A stretch of DNA of 64,000 nt, taken from NCBI RefSeq assembly GCF_022179765.1, contig NZ_BPRE01000012.1, forward strand, positions 62,001 to 126,000. The letters run 5' to 3'. The stretch is from Methylorubrum suomiense. GTDB lineage: Bacteria; Pseudomonadota; Alphaproteobacteria; Rhizobiales; Beijerinckiaceae. This document shows, piece by piece, positions 1 to 8,719 of this stretch. A model generated the notes under the pieces. The model had not been told where the DNA came from. It made no database searches and saw only the letters and a program-made list of their open reading frames with translations. A program made the position numbers and the translations under genes. How positions within the stretch are numbered: position 1 is the stretch's first letter; the number at the start of each line of letters is the position of its first letter.

Positions 1-9
1 GAAGAGCGT

Positions 10-1320
10 TCATGCGGCGACTTCGAACAGGTCGGAGCGATGGACGATCCGGCCGCCGACGACCGTCAGGACTGCCGCCCCCTGGAGCCGGGCCTCATCG
101 AACGGCGAGTTCTTGGACCGCGATTTCAGCTGCCTCTTGTCGAGGACGTAGGGCAGATCGGGATCGATCAGCACGAGGTCGGCGGGCGCGCCGGCTGTCA
201 GGCGGCCGGCTTCGCGCCCGAGGAGCTTCGCGGGATTGGCCGAGAGCGCGGCTAGGAGCCGGGGCAGCGGAACGTCGCCGGTATGGAGGAGGCGGAACGC
301 GGCGCCGAGCAGGGTCTCGATGCCGAGCGCGCCGTCGGCGGCTTCGGCGAAGGGCAGACGCTTGGTCTCCACGTCCTGGGGATTGTGATCGGAGACGATC
401 ACGTCGATCACGCCGTCGTTCAGCGCAGCGATCACCGCCTGCCGATCGTCCTCGCGGCGCAGCGGCGGGGAGAGCTTGCAGAAGGTGCGATAGTGGCCGA
501 TGTCACCCTCGTTCAGCACGAGGTTGTTGACCGACACGCCGCAGGTGACCGGCAGGCCCGCCTCCTTCGCCCGCCGCACGATCTCGACGGAATCGGCACA
601 CGAAATCATCGCCGCGTGGTAGCGCCCGCCGGTCAGGCGCACGAGGCGGATGTCGCGCTCCAGCATGATCGTTTCGGCTTCCCGGGGCACGCCCAGCAGG
701 CCGAGGCGAGAGGCCATCTCGCCCTCGTTCATGACGCCGTCCGCCGCGAGATCCGGCTCCTCGACATGCTGCATGAGGAGCGCGCCGAAATCGCGGGCAT
801 AGGTGAGCGCGCGGCGCATCACCTGGGCGTTGGTCACCGCCTTGAGCCCATCGGTGAAGGCGACGGCGCCGGCCTCCTGCAGCAGGCCGAACTCGGTCAT
901 CTCGCGGCCCGCCAGGCCCTTGGTGATGGCGGCGGCCGGCAGGACGTTGACGCTCGCCGTGTCGCGGGCGCGGCGCAGCACGAAATCGACGATGGGCGGG
1001 CCATCGATGACCGGGTTGGTGTCCGGCATGCAGACCAGGGTGGTCACGCCTCCCGCCGCGGCGGCGGCGCTCGCCGAGGCCAGGGTCTCGCGGTGTTCCG
1101 CGCCCGGCTCGCCGACGAAGGCGCGCAGATCGATCAGGCCGGGGGTCAGCACGTGCCCGCCGCAATCGATCCGGGTCGCCTGATCCGGCGCGCCGGGGGC
1201 GGCGCCCCAGGCCACGTCGTCGATTCGGCCGTCGCGCACCAAGACGGCGCCGGGACCCGCGCGGCCCGTGGCCGGGTCGAGGAGCTGCGCGTTCGTGAGG
1301 AGGAGCGGAGCGACTGTCAT
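10..1320 (-). CDS. pyrC: Dihydroorotase-like protein without metal ligands (PyrC'/PyrX type)
   Basis: This 436-residue amidohydrolase-fold protein is clearly related to dihydroorotase (pyrimidine synthesis): it has PGLIDLRAFVGEPGAEHRET near the N-terminus, then GGVTTLVCMPDTNPVID, and SDHNPQDVETKRLPF late in the protein. Active enzymes have a His-x-His after PGxxD; here the positions read R-A-F. The later His ligands also look replaced (AAMIS and VNNLVL where HVS and HHL-type motifs are usual). It is therefore probably a non-catalytic partner of aspartate transcarbamoylase, as described for PyrC' of Pseudomonas. Start: the frame stays open further upstream, but the ATG at 1320 begins MTVAPLLLTNAQLLDP, where family similarity starts; an ATG at 1344 is an alternative. 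No pyrB lies upstream on this side. The family is certain; lack of activity is inferred from the missing residues. Confidence 0.85.
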   Translation of the reverse strand: MTVAPLLLTNAQLLDPATGRAGPGAVLVRDGRIDDVAWGAAPGAPDQATRIDCGGHVLTPGLIDLRAFVGEPGAEHRETLASASAAAAAGGVTTLVCMPDTNPVIDGPPIVDFVLRRARDTASVNVLPAAAITKGLAGREMTEFGLLQEAGAVAFTDGLKAVTNAQVMRRALTYARDFGALLMQHVEEPDLAADGVMNEGEMASRLGLLGVPREAETIMLERDIRLVRLTGGRYHAAMISCADSVEIVRRAKEAGLPVTCGVSVNNLVLNEGDIGHYRTFCKLSPPLRREDDRQAVIAALNDGVIDVIVSDHNPQDVETKRLPFAEAADGALGIETLLGAAFRLLHTGDVPLPRLLAALSANPAKLLGREAGRLTAGAPADLVLIDPDLPYVLDKRQLKSRSKNSPFDEARLQGAAVLTVVGGRIVHRSDLFEVAA

Positions 1321-2125
1321 CGGCCGAGTTCGACGATTCCCCATGCACCCGGCCGAGCCTGGGCCGGGCGCCGCGCATGTCGGTAAACCAGTGTCGAGGC
1401 CAGAACCAGAGCCTCCGCACCGGGCGCAGGAGCCCGAAGGCGGTTCGCCGGGGTTTCGCCGCCTGTACGTTGCGAGAAGCGCACGGGAGGTCCGCCGTCT
1501 CACCGGGAGGTCGCGGGCGCCCGGGGAAAGCCGGGCGCGATCCTGTCACCCTGGGGGCGACGCCCTTCGGCAACGCGCGAGCCCCTTGCATTCATCCCGC
1601 GACACTCTGTAATGGTATCGACCCCATTCCCGAGTTGGCGCTTCGGCGGCCCTCGGGCGCGCCCGGGTCTCGTGACGGCGCCTGCCTCGCTCGAATTGCT
1701 TCAGCGTCAGTCGGCGCCTCCCGGCATCCGGGCGGGTGTCACGGCATTTGCGGCCTCCTCAAGGTTCAGGGGGCGCCGCACCCATGAAATCCCGAAGGGC
1801 CGCTTGCCGGCCCGCTCTTTTCGCGAGGCCGGTTCAAGGATGGGAGGACGCACAGCATCGGTTGCCGTTGCTCGTGCTCGTGGCGCGCGGTTTCCGCGTC
1901 GCCCCGCGTCTCCCTCCGTGCCGGCCCTGTTCAACCCCCAGCGCGCCGATGCCCGGCGCCTTACGGCGGTTGACGGCAATCCCCTCCCCGCATCTTCCGC
2001 GACCTCGGTGACGAGGCCGGCACGCGTCTTTCCCTTTCCGGCTCTGAGGCCGGGGGCGGCGCCGCCGGGACCAAGCGGCGCGAGCGCGAGGCGAACGACG
2101 TCGGCCGCCATGTCGAAAGCACGTC
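1321..2125. other. Divergent intergenic region between pyrC-like gene and rne
   Basis: About 800 bases without a convincing gene; short open frames on both strands lack family resemblance or a good ribosome binding site. It must hold the divergent promoters and probably a long rne leader, since RNase E mRNAs usually carry a long 5' untranslated region through which the enzyme controls its own message. The one promoter-like pair I could see is listed separately. Confidence 0.5.
1586..1613 (+). promoter_or_regulatory. Candidate sigma-70 promoter for rne
   Basis: TTGCAT at 1586-1591 and TGTAAT at 1608-1613 are separated by 16 bases, close to a housekeeping promoter. If used, it gives rne a leader of roughly 500 nt. 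This rests on visual matching only; chance matches are possible in 800 bases. Confidence 0.3.
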
Positions 2126-5100
2126 ATGGCCAACAACAAGATGCTCATCGATGCGACGCACCCGGAGGAGACCCGGGTCGTCACGGTCCACGGCTCTAAG
2201 GTCGAGGAATTCGATTTCGAGGCCGCCAACCGCCGGCCTCTGCGGGGCAACATCTATCTCGCCAAGGTCACCCGCGTGGAGCCCTCGCTTCAGGCGGCCT
2301 TCGTCGAGTACGGCGGAAACCGCCACGGCTTCCTCGCCTTCAACGAGATTCACCCGGACTATTACCAGATCCCGATGGCCGATCGCCTCGCCCTGCTGGA
2401 GGCGGAGGCGCGCGAGGAGGAGGAGCACCGCGAGCGCGAGGAGCGCCGCACGCGGGGCCGCCGCGCGCGCGGGCGCCGGGCCGAGGCCCGGGGGGCCCGT
2501 TCCGACGAAACCGTCTCGGCCGAGGATTCGTTCGGTGAGGCCGTGAGCCCCGACGCCGCCATTCCCGGTGAGGGCCCGGCGGCCGATTCCGAATCGCCCG
2601 TGGCGATCGAGGCCGTGCGTGCCGCGATCGTCGAGGAGGATGGCGAGGGGACCGTGTTCGGTGCTGCGCCGGAGGAGATTCCCGTGCCGGGCGGCGACGC
2701 CTCCGCGGCCCTGCCCGAATCGGCCCTGGAACCCGGCGCCGATGCGCCCGCCGCCGAGTCTGCCGAGCCGAAGGTCGAACCGTCCGACATCGCCGCGATC
2801 TCCGAGGCACCGAATCCGCCGGTCGAGGACGCCGAGTCCGCTTCCGAAGTCGAACCCGCCGAGGCGACGCCGCAGCCGGTCGCGGCCTCCGCCCCCGTCA
2901 CGGAGGAGGCGCGTGACGTCGCCCCCGATGCCGACGAGGATTCGGAAGAAGACGAGGACGACGAAGAGTCCGACGAGGACGATTCTGACGAGGACGACGA
3001 GGATTCGGACGATTCCGACGAGGACGAGGAATCCGACGACGACGAAAACGACGAGGATGGCGAGCCCAAGGTCGCCCAGGTCGGCGGCGCCGGTGACGCG
3101 CTCGCCGAGCTGCCCGAGCGTCCCCGCGCCTATCGCCGCCAGTACAAGATCCAGGAGGTGATCAAGCGCCGCCAGATCATCCTGGTGCAGGTCGTCAAGG
3201 AGGAGCGCGGCACCAAGGGCGCGGCGCTGACGACCTACCTGTCGCTTGCTGGCCGCTACTCGGTGCTGATGCCCAATACCGGCCGGGGCGGCGGCATCTC
3301 CCGCAAGATCACGAGCGCGGCCGACCGCAAGCGCCTGAAGGAGGTCGTCTCCGATCTCGACGTGCCGGAGGGGATGGGGATCATCCTGCGCACGGCCGGC
3401 GCCTCGCGCACCAAGCCCGAGATCAAGCGCGACTTCGAATACCTGATGCGCCTGTGGGAGAGCGTGCGCGAGCTGACCCTGTCCTCGACCGCCCCGGCGC
3501 TCGTCTACGAGGAAGGCTCCCTGATCAAGCGGGCGATCCGCGACCTCTACAACAAGGATCTCGACGAGGTTCTGGTCTCAGGCGAGGACGCCTATCGGGA
3601 GGCCAAGGACTTCATGCGGATGCTGATGCCCGGCCAGTCGAAGGTCGTGAAGCCTTACCGCGAAGTGGCGCCCCTCTTCGCCCGCTACGGTGTCGAGCAG
3701 CAGCTCGACGCGATGTTCTCGACCCATGTGGCCCTGCGCTCGGGCGGCTACCTCGTCATCAACCCGACCGAGGCGCTGGTCTCCATCGACGTGAATTCCG
3801 GCCGCGCGACGCGCGAGCACGACATCGAGGACACCGCGCTCAAAACGAACCTCGAAGCCGCGGAAGAAGTCGCCCGTCAGGTGCGCCTGCGCGATCTCGC
3901 CGGCCTTGTCGTGATCGACTTCATCGACATGGAGGAGAAGCGCAACAACCGCGCCGTCGAGAAGCGGCTCAACGAGGCGCTGAAGAACGACCGCGCCCGC
4001 ATCCAGGTCGGCCGCATCTCGCCCTTCGGCTTGCTCGAGATGAGCCGCCAGCGGATTCGCACCGGCGTGCTCGAATCCTCCTCGATCCCCTGCCCGCATT
4101 GCGGCGGCTCGGGCTTCGTTCGCGCGACGTCGTCGGTGGCTTTGCACATCCTGCGCTCGCTGGAGGAGGCCCTGATCAAGTCCTCCTCGCACAACCTGAT
4201 CCTGCGCACTCATACCGAGGTCGCGCTCTACATCCTCAATCAGAAGCGGGCCCATCTCTACGACTTGGAGATGCGTTTCTCCGTCGCCATCACGATCTCG
4301 GCCGACGAGCGCCTGGCCGCGACCTCCGCGTTCCAGCTCGACCGGGGCGACCTCGCCGTGAAGACGGCCGGGCCGGCCACCGGCGTGCGGGCCGTCGCGA
4401 TCTCCCCGGTCTACGAGGCCGAGGAGTTCGAGGACGAGGTCGTCGAGGACGAGGTCATCGAGTCCGAGGCGGAAGCCGAGGAGGCCCCCGCCGAGAGCCG
4501 TCCGGCCGCGGAGAGCAGCGAGGAGGGCGGTCGCCGCCGCCGCCGTCGCCGTCGCCGGGGTGGACGCGGCGGCGAGGGCGAGTCCCGCGCCGGCGGCGAG
4601 GAGAACGGCCAGGACAACGAGCAGGACGGCGACCAGGACGGTGCGCCGGATGGCGGCGAGGAACCCGATTCGGTCGTCGCCCTCGATCGCGGGGACGACG
4701 CCGAGGACGCTGAAGTGGCCGAGGAGTCCGGCGAGGCCGTGCAGGCTTCCGCCGAGCGGGACGAGACCGCTTCGGAGGGTGACGCCAACGGTCGCCGCCG
4801 CCGCCGGGGTCGCCGTGGCGGCCGGGGCCGGGCTCGCGGTCGTGAGGATGGGCAGGACGCCGTTCAGGACGAGGCCGCCGACGCCGACGAGGTGCAGGCC
4901 GGTGCGACGGAGTCGGTCCGTGCCGAAGCGCCCGCCGAGGAGACGGCTGCCGACGTCCTGCCGGTCGGCCCGGAAGAGCCCGTGAGCGTCGCCGACGTGA
5001 CCACCGTCGCCATCGATGCCCGCAACGGTGCCGCCGCCGCGCCGCCGCCGGTCGCCCCCGCGCCGGAGGCCGAACCGATCGCGGCGGACGCGCTGCCGCC

Positions 5101-5224
5101 GGCCGCCGCGCCGGTCGAGCCGGCTCCGGAGCCGGTGGCCGTGGTGCTCACCCCCCCCGATCCGAACCGTCCGAAGCGGGCCGGCTGGTGGTCGCGCACG
5201 AAGGCCGCGCTCAGCGGCGAGTAA
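2126..5224 (+). CDS. rne: Ribonuclease E (Rne/Rng family)
   Basis: Endoribonuclease E, 1032 residues, the core of the mRNA degradosome and of rRNA/tRNA processing. The N-terminus (MANNKMLIDATHPEETRVV) and the S1 RNA-binding domain are typical, but S1 is split by about 240 residues (roughly 90-332) that are charged, rich in Ala/Pro/Glu, and end in an almost pure Asp/Glu/Ser stretch at about 271-313. The DNase I-like catalytic part carries the two metal-binding aspartates, D555 in SIDVNSG and D598 in VVIDFIDME. The Zn-link for tetramer contact is CPHC at 656-659. After about 770 the tail is low-complexity: acidic blocks alternate with Arg-rich RRRRRRRRGG-type blocks that probably bind RNA and partner proteins, ending in Pro/Ala and a basic tip. 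Such an insertion and tail are known in alphaproteobacterial RNase E. A strong hairpin follows the stop. Confidence 0.97.
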   Translation: MANNKMLIDATHPEETRVVTVHGSKVEEFDFEAANRRPLRGNIYLAKVTRVEPSLQAAFVEYGGNRHGFLAFNEIHPDYYQIPMADRLALLEAEAREEEEHREREERRTRGRRARGRRAEARGARSDETVSAEDSFGEAVSPDAAIPGEGPAADSESPVAIEAVRAAIVEEDGEGTVFGAAPEEIPVPGGDASAALPESALEPGADAPAAESAEPKVEPSDIAAISEAPNPPVEDAESASEVEPAEATPQPVAASAPVTEEARDVAPDADEDSEEDEDDEESDEDDSDEDDEDSDDSDEDEESDDDENDEDGEPKVAQVGGAGDALAELPERPRAYRRQYKIQEVIKRRQIILVQVVKEERGTKGAALTTYLSLAGRYSVLMPNTGRGGGISRKITSAADRKRLKEVVSDLDVPEGMGIILRTAGASRTKPEIKRDFEYLMRLWESVRELTLSSTAPALVYEEGSLIKRAIRDLYNKDLDEVLVSGEDAYREAKDFMRMLMPGQSKVVKPYREVAPLFARYGVEQQLDAMFSTHVALRSGGYLVINPTEALVSIDVNSGRATREHDIEDTALKTNLEAAEEVARQVRLRDLAGLVVIDFIDMEEKRNNRAVEKRLNEALKNDRARIQVGRISPFGLLEMSRQRIRTGVLESSSIPCPHCGGSGFVRATSSVALHILRSLEEALIKSSSHNLILRTHTEVALYILNQKRAHLYDLEMRFSVAITISADERLAATSAFQLDRGDLAVKTAGPATGVRAVAISPVYEAEEFEDEVVEDEVIESEAEAEEAPAESRPAAESSEEGGRRRRRRRRRGGRGGEGESRAGGEENGQDNEQDGDQDGAPDGGEEPDSVVALDRGDDAEDAEVAEESGEAVQASAERDETASEGDANGRRRRRGRRGGRGRARGREDGQDAVQDEAADADEVQAGATESVRAEAPAEETAADVLPVGPEEPVSVADVTTVAIDARNGAAAAPPPVAPAPEAEPIAADALPPAAAPVEPAPEPVAVVLTPPDPNRPKRAGWWSRTKAALSGE

Positions 5225-5234
5225 GCCCAAGAAT

Positions 5235-5258
5235 CGGGGCCGGGTTCTCCCGGCCCCG
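5235..5258 (+). terminator. Hairpin terminator after rne
   Basis: Perfect 10-bp stem (CGGGGCCGGG / CCCGGCCCCG) with a TTCT loop, starting 11 bases after the rne stop codon and followed by TTCGG rather than a long U-run, as is common in high-GC genomes. Confidence 0.75.
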
Positions 5259-5370
5259 TTCGGCAACGGGTCCGCGCGCGGCGGATTCTCCGCCATCGGG
5301 TTCCGTTCTGCTCTTCGAGAGCGTGCTGCATGTCTACGGAAACAGCGGCACGATCTATCTCTTTGTGGTC

Positions 5371-5415
5371 GCACGATGATTCCGGAAAACCGGATTCCAC
5401 TTTTCCGCATCGTGC
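5371..5415. repeat. Intergenic palindromic repeat (REP-like)
   Basis: GCACGATG at 5371-5378 is the exact inverse of CATCGTGC at 5408-5415, and inside it CGGAAAA pairs with TTTTCCG. It resembles the short palindromes scattered between genes in Methylobacterium and Bradyrhizobium genomes (from memory). It may also end transcription of the two converging genes. Confidence 0.6.
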
Positions 5416-5533
5416 TCTAGGATCGACGGCAACTCCCGATGCCGGTCACGGATGGCGCGCGCATTCCGTCCGGCGGTTCCGGTAGGACGAGGGCGCGAGC
5501 GAAGGTTCGGCCCGCTCCGGTCTCGATGCCCCG

Positions 5534-6706
5534 CTACCGCCCGATCCATCCCTTGATCCGCGTCACCGCCTCGCGACACGCCGCCTCCGAGCCCGCGAAG
5601 GAGAAGCGGACGTGGTGGGCGCCCTCCCCCGGATCGAAATCGAGGCCGGGGGTCGCCGCCACCCCCGTCTCGTCGAGCATGCGCCGGCAGAACGCGGTCG
5701 CGTCGTCCGTGTGCCGGGCGATGTCGGCGTAGAGGTAGAAGGCGCCGTCCACCGGGTGGATGCCGGTGAAGCCCAGCCCCGGCAAGGCGTCGAGCAGAAG
5801 GGCCCGGTTGCGGGCATAGCCGTCGCGCACGGCACCGATCTCGTCGAGCGCGTCGAAGGCCGCGAGTGCCGCGATTTGGGAGAGGTAGGGCGCCGAGATG
5901 TAGAGGTTCTGCGCCAGCCGCTCGATCGGCCGGACCAGGGCGTCGGGCACGACCATCCAGCCGATCCGCCAGCCGGTCATGCAGTAGAATTTCGAGAACG
6001 AGTTGATCACCACGGCATCCGGGTCGAACTGGAGGGCCGTCGCCGTCGGCACGCCGTAGCTGAGGCCGTGATAGATCTCATCGGAGATGAACGGCAGGCG
6101 CAGAGCCCGGGCGGTGGCGCAGAGATCGGCGAGGCGGTCGGGCTCGATCACCGTGCCGGACGGGTTGGCCGGGCTCATCACCAGCAATCCCGCCAGGGTC
6201 TCGGCCGCGTGGACCTCGCGCACCAGGGCGCTGGTGGGGGCGAAGCGGTCCTCGGCGCGCAGGATCAGCGGCTGCGGAATCAGGTCGAGCGCGCGCAGGA
6301 TGCCGTGATAGGCCGGATAGCCGGGACACGGCACGCCGACCTTCGCACCCGCGTCGAACAGGGCCAGGAAGGCCAGGACGAAGCCCGCCGACGACCCCGT
6401 CGTCACCACGACCCGCTCCGGAGGAATCCGGACCCCGTAGGTTTCGGCGTAGTGGCGCACGATGCGCTCGCGCAGGCGCGGCATTCCCAGCGCCTCGGTA
6501 TAGGGAATGCGCCCATCGGCGAGGGCGGTCTGCGCCGCGGCGATCACCGCCCGCGGCGCGGGGGCCGAGGGCTGTCCGACCTCCATATGGATCACGCTCT
6601 CCCCGCGCCGCTCCCGGATGCCGGCGGCGGCCATGACGTCCATGGCGAGGAAGGGGGCGACGGCCTGGACCCGACGCGAGAGCGACGGGTCGGGATCGAT
6701 TCGCAT
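5534..6706 (-). CDS. PLP-dependent aminotransferase, class I/II (aspartate aminotransferase family)
   Basis: A 390-residue fold-type I aminotransferase. Visible family features: the substrate/PLP segment MEVGQPSAPAP, the phosphate-binding TTGSSAGFV near 103, MSPANPSGTVI near 177, SDEIYHGLSY near 208, and the PLP Schiff-base lysine K239 in NSFSKFYCMTGWRIGW. The length is normal. The amino-donor specificity cannot be read from sequence; annotations of such proteins vary between aspartate, aromatic and valine-pyruvate aminotransferases. It is a single gene converging on rne, with no pathway neighbours. Confidence 0.9.
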   Translation of the reverse strand: MRIDPDPSLSRRVQAVAPFLAMDVMAAAGIRERRGESVIHMEVGQPSAPAPRAVIAAAQTALADGRIPYTEALGMPRLRERIVRHYAETYGVRIPPERVVVTTGSSAGFVLAFLALFDAGAKVGVPCPGYPAYHGILRALDLIPQPLILRAEDRFAPTSALVREVHAAETLAGLLVMSPANPSGTVIEPDRLADLCATARALRLPFISDEIYHGLSYGVPTATALQFDPDAVVINSFSKFYCMTGWRIGWMVVPDALVRPIERLAQNLYISAPYLSQIAALAAFDALDEIGAVRDGYARNRALLLDALPGLGFTGIHPVDGAFYLYADIARHTDDATAFCRRMLDETGVAATPGLDFDPGEGAHHVRFSFAGSEAACREAVTRIKGWIGR

Positions 6707-6894
6707 GGGAGGCTCCGTGGGCGCGGGACGCGCCGCCCATAGCAGATTGAGATGGCGGAGCGAGGGGAAAGCCCATGTGAAACGGCCTGCCGAACGTTAC
6801 GCCCGCTCGCGATAGGGGAGATTCGGTCCGGGCTTCGACAATGCTACCTTGGATTGATAAGAGTGTTGCTGATTCTCTCTCCGAATGCAGCTTT

Positions 6895-7154
6895 ATGAGC
6901 CGAGTCGAAAAACAACTCGAAGCGATGCGGAACAGCCCGCTCGGCGATTGGACCATTGCCGATGTCGAGGCCGTCTGCCGCGCTTTCGGGATCGCTTGCC
7001 ACCCGCCGACCCGGGGCTCACATTACGATCTGTCCATCCGAGCCAGACTGACATTTTGATCGTGCCGTTCAAGCGACCGATCCGCCCGATCTACATCCGG
7101 CGGTTCGTTGCCTTCGTGGATCGCGTCAGGAACCTGTCCGATGTTCGTTCGTGA
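6895..7154 (+). pseudogene. hicA: HicA-family toxin gene with a one-base frameshift
   Basis: From ATG 6895 the frame reads MSRVEKQLEAMRNSPLGDW and reaches the family's GSHYDLS around the catalytic histidine, then runs into a stop at 7059. The missing C-terminus (HPSQTDILIVPFKRPIRPIY... to RVRNLS) is found in another frame ending at 7154. Joining them needs one extra base near 7041-7044 (TCC to TCCC before ATCCG). HicA toxins are small dsRBD-fold mRNA interferases that cut mRNA and are neutralised by HicB. The reconstructed protein overlaps the hicB start, the usual operon layout. Either the toxin is inactivated or the base is a sequencing error in a short C-run; I see no programmed slippage site. 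Confidence 0.75.
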
Positions 7155-7365
7155 CTATTACGTCAGACTGGATTGGCTTCCCGCCTCTGAAGGGGGCGGA
7201 TGGTGCGCGACCGTGCCCGATCTTCCCGGCTGCATGTCGGACGGCGAGACGGTCGAGCAGGCTATGGCGAATGTCGAGGACGCCATCGAATGCTGGATTG
7301 CGGCGGCGCGTCGCTTGGGACGGGACGTTCCGAATCCAGCCGAAATCACCGCCCGTCGGGCCTAG
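7141..7365 (+). CDS. hicB: HicB-family antitoxin
   Basis: A 74-residue protein with the HicB signature: an N-terminal partial RNase-H-like fold, GGGWCATVPDLPGCMSDG, followed by VEQAMANVEDAIECWI and a short tail RLGRDVPNP. HicB binds and silences HicA, and many members also repress their own promoter. The start at 7141 (MFVRDYYVRLDW) is preferred because it begins at the fold; an in-frame upstream ATG at 7108 lies inside hicA. The gene is intact although its partner toxin is frameshifted. Confidence 0.85.
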   Translation: MFVRDYYVRLDWLPASEGGGWCATVPDLPGCMSDGETVEQAMANVEDAIECWIAAARRLGRDVPNPAEITARRA

Positions 7366-7373
7366 CCAAGAAG

Positions 7374-8429
7374 TTACGGTGCAGTCTCGACGGCCTTGGC
7401 GAAGGCCTGGACGAGGCCGCCCTCCAGCCTGTTGTCCATGGCCGAGAGGATCGACAGGGCGTCGCGGGTCGACATCGGCTTCTTGTAGGGCCGCCGCTCG
7501 ACCAGCGCGGCGTAGATGTCGCAGATCGTCAGCAGCCGCACCGGGTCGCTGATCTCGGAAGCTGAGAGGCCGTCGGGATAGCCGGAGCCGTCGAGCATCT
7601 CGTGGTGGTGACGGGTGACCGCGAGGGTCACGGCATCGCAGCCGCCGGAGGCGCTGAGGATCTCGTGACCGATCGGCGCGTGGGTCTGCATGACGGCCCG
7701 TTCGTCGTCGTCGAGGCGGCCCGGCTTGTTCAGGATGGCGTGGGGAATCCGCGATTTTCCCACATCGTGAACCAGCGCGGCGCGGGTGAGGAGCTGGCGG
7801 TCGGCCTGCGACAGGCGCAGGCTCAGGGCGAAGGCCGCCACCGTGCCGGAGACCAGCAGGCAATGCTGGAACGTCACGTCGTCGTAGGCCCAGACCTCGT
7901 CGAGCCAGCGCGACAGGCCGCCGTCGTGGATCGCATCGAGGACCGGATCGACACCGCCTTCCACCGCCGTCATGTCGATCAGGCCGGTCTCGGCGGTCTT
8001 CAGAAGGTTCGTCATCGTCGCCCCGGCCCGGGCGATCTCGCGGGTGACCACGAGGTCCGCCACCGACTTCTCGGGCCAGACCTCGCGCACGAGCGAGCCC
8101 ACCACCAGTCGCGGCTCGACATGGGCCGACAGGCACACCGTGGCACCGAGATTACGCGCCTCGGTGAAGGCGGACTGGCTGTTGCTGCGGGTCAGGTAGA
8201 TCAGCGGCATGCGCTGGCGTCCGGGCCGCCGCGCGAGGCGGCGCAGGCAGGTCTTGGCCTCGGGACGGCTCAGGGTGATGTCGGCCACCACGCCGCGGAA
8301 CGGGCCGATCCGTTCCCAGGTCTCGTCGATGCCGACAACCCGGCATTCGGCGACCGCACTGATCGCATCGACGAGCGGTTTACTTCGATCGGGTCGGTCG
8401 CTGAGGACGACGATCATGCCGCGATCCAT
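7374..8429 (-). CDS. HD-GYP domain protein, probable c-di-GMP phosphodiesterase
   Basis: 351 residues. The N-terminal ~120 residues (MIVVLSDRPDRSKPLVDAI...) look like a receiver-type domain, but the usual phosphoacceptor DxxMP pattern is not evident (VVADITLSRPEAK). The C-terminal half is an HD-GYP domain: LVHDVGKSRIP holds the HD metal pair, followed by HHHEMLDGSGYPDGL with the GYP motif, then ICDIYAALVERRPYKKP. HD-GYP enzymes linearise or fully hydrolyse c-di-GMP. All hallmark residues are present, so activity is likely. It converges on hicB with an 8-base gap. A start at 8417 is also possible. Confidence 0.88.
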   Translation of the reverse strand: MDRGMIVVLSDRPDRSKPLVDAISAVAECRVVGIDETWERIGPFRGVVADITLSRPEAKTCLRRLARRPGRQRMPLIYLTRSNSQSAFTEARNLGATVCLSAHVEPRLVVGSLVREVWPEKSVADLVVTREIARAGATMTNLLKTAETGLIDMTAVEGGVDPVLDAIHDGGLSRWLDEVWAYDDVTFQHCLLVSGTVAAFALSLRLSQADRQLLTRAALVHDVGKSRIPHAILNKPGRLDDDERAVMQTHAPIGHEILSASGGCDAVTLAVTRHHHEMLDGSGYPDGLSASEISDPVRLLTICDIYAALVERRPYKKPMSTRDALSILSAMDNRLEGGLVQAFAKAVETAP

Positions 8430-8719
8430 CCCGCCCTTTTCCTCCGCCGGCTCATCACGAACTTGTGGCGCCCGGAGCTTATGATTCCACTAATCGGGTC
8501 ATCGCGCCTTGCCTGTAATCGTCATCAAAATTCGGTGCGACGCGGCGAGGGTGCGCCGCGAAAACGCCGCACGGGGCGGGCACGGGTTGGACGGAGCGGC
8601 GCGGAGGCGCCCGGAAACGTCGCATCGGCGAAGCCGCTCCCGCGTGCCATAATCGGCGCGCCGCCATGTCCAGGATCGCCTCCGCTGCCGGAGCGCGGCC
8701 CGCGTCAATCGAGGTATCG

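Larger units (their letters stand above)
5225..5533. other. Convergent intergenic region rne / aminotransferase
   Basis: About 310 bases between two converging genes. It holds the rne hairpin and the palindromic repeat at 5371-5415, both annotated separately; I see no gene. Confidence 0.6.

Noticed and set aside
3578..5410. Long minus-strand frame opposite the 3' half of rne
   Set aside because: Shadow of the repetitive RNase E tail; no domain and no ribosome binding site.
7030..7060. Programmed ribosomal frameshift in hicA
   Set aside because: No slippery heptamer or downstream structure is visible; a simple deletion or sequencing error explains the data better.
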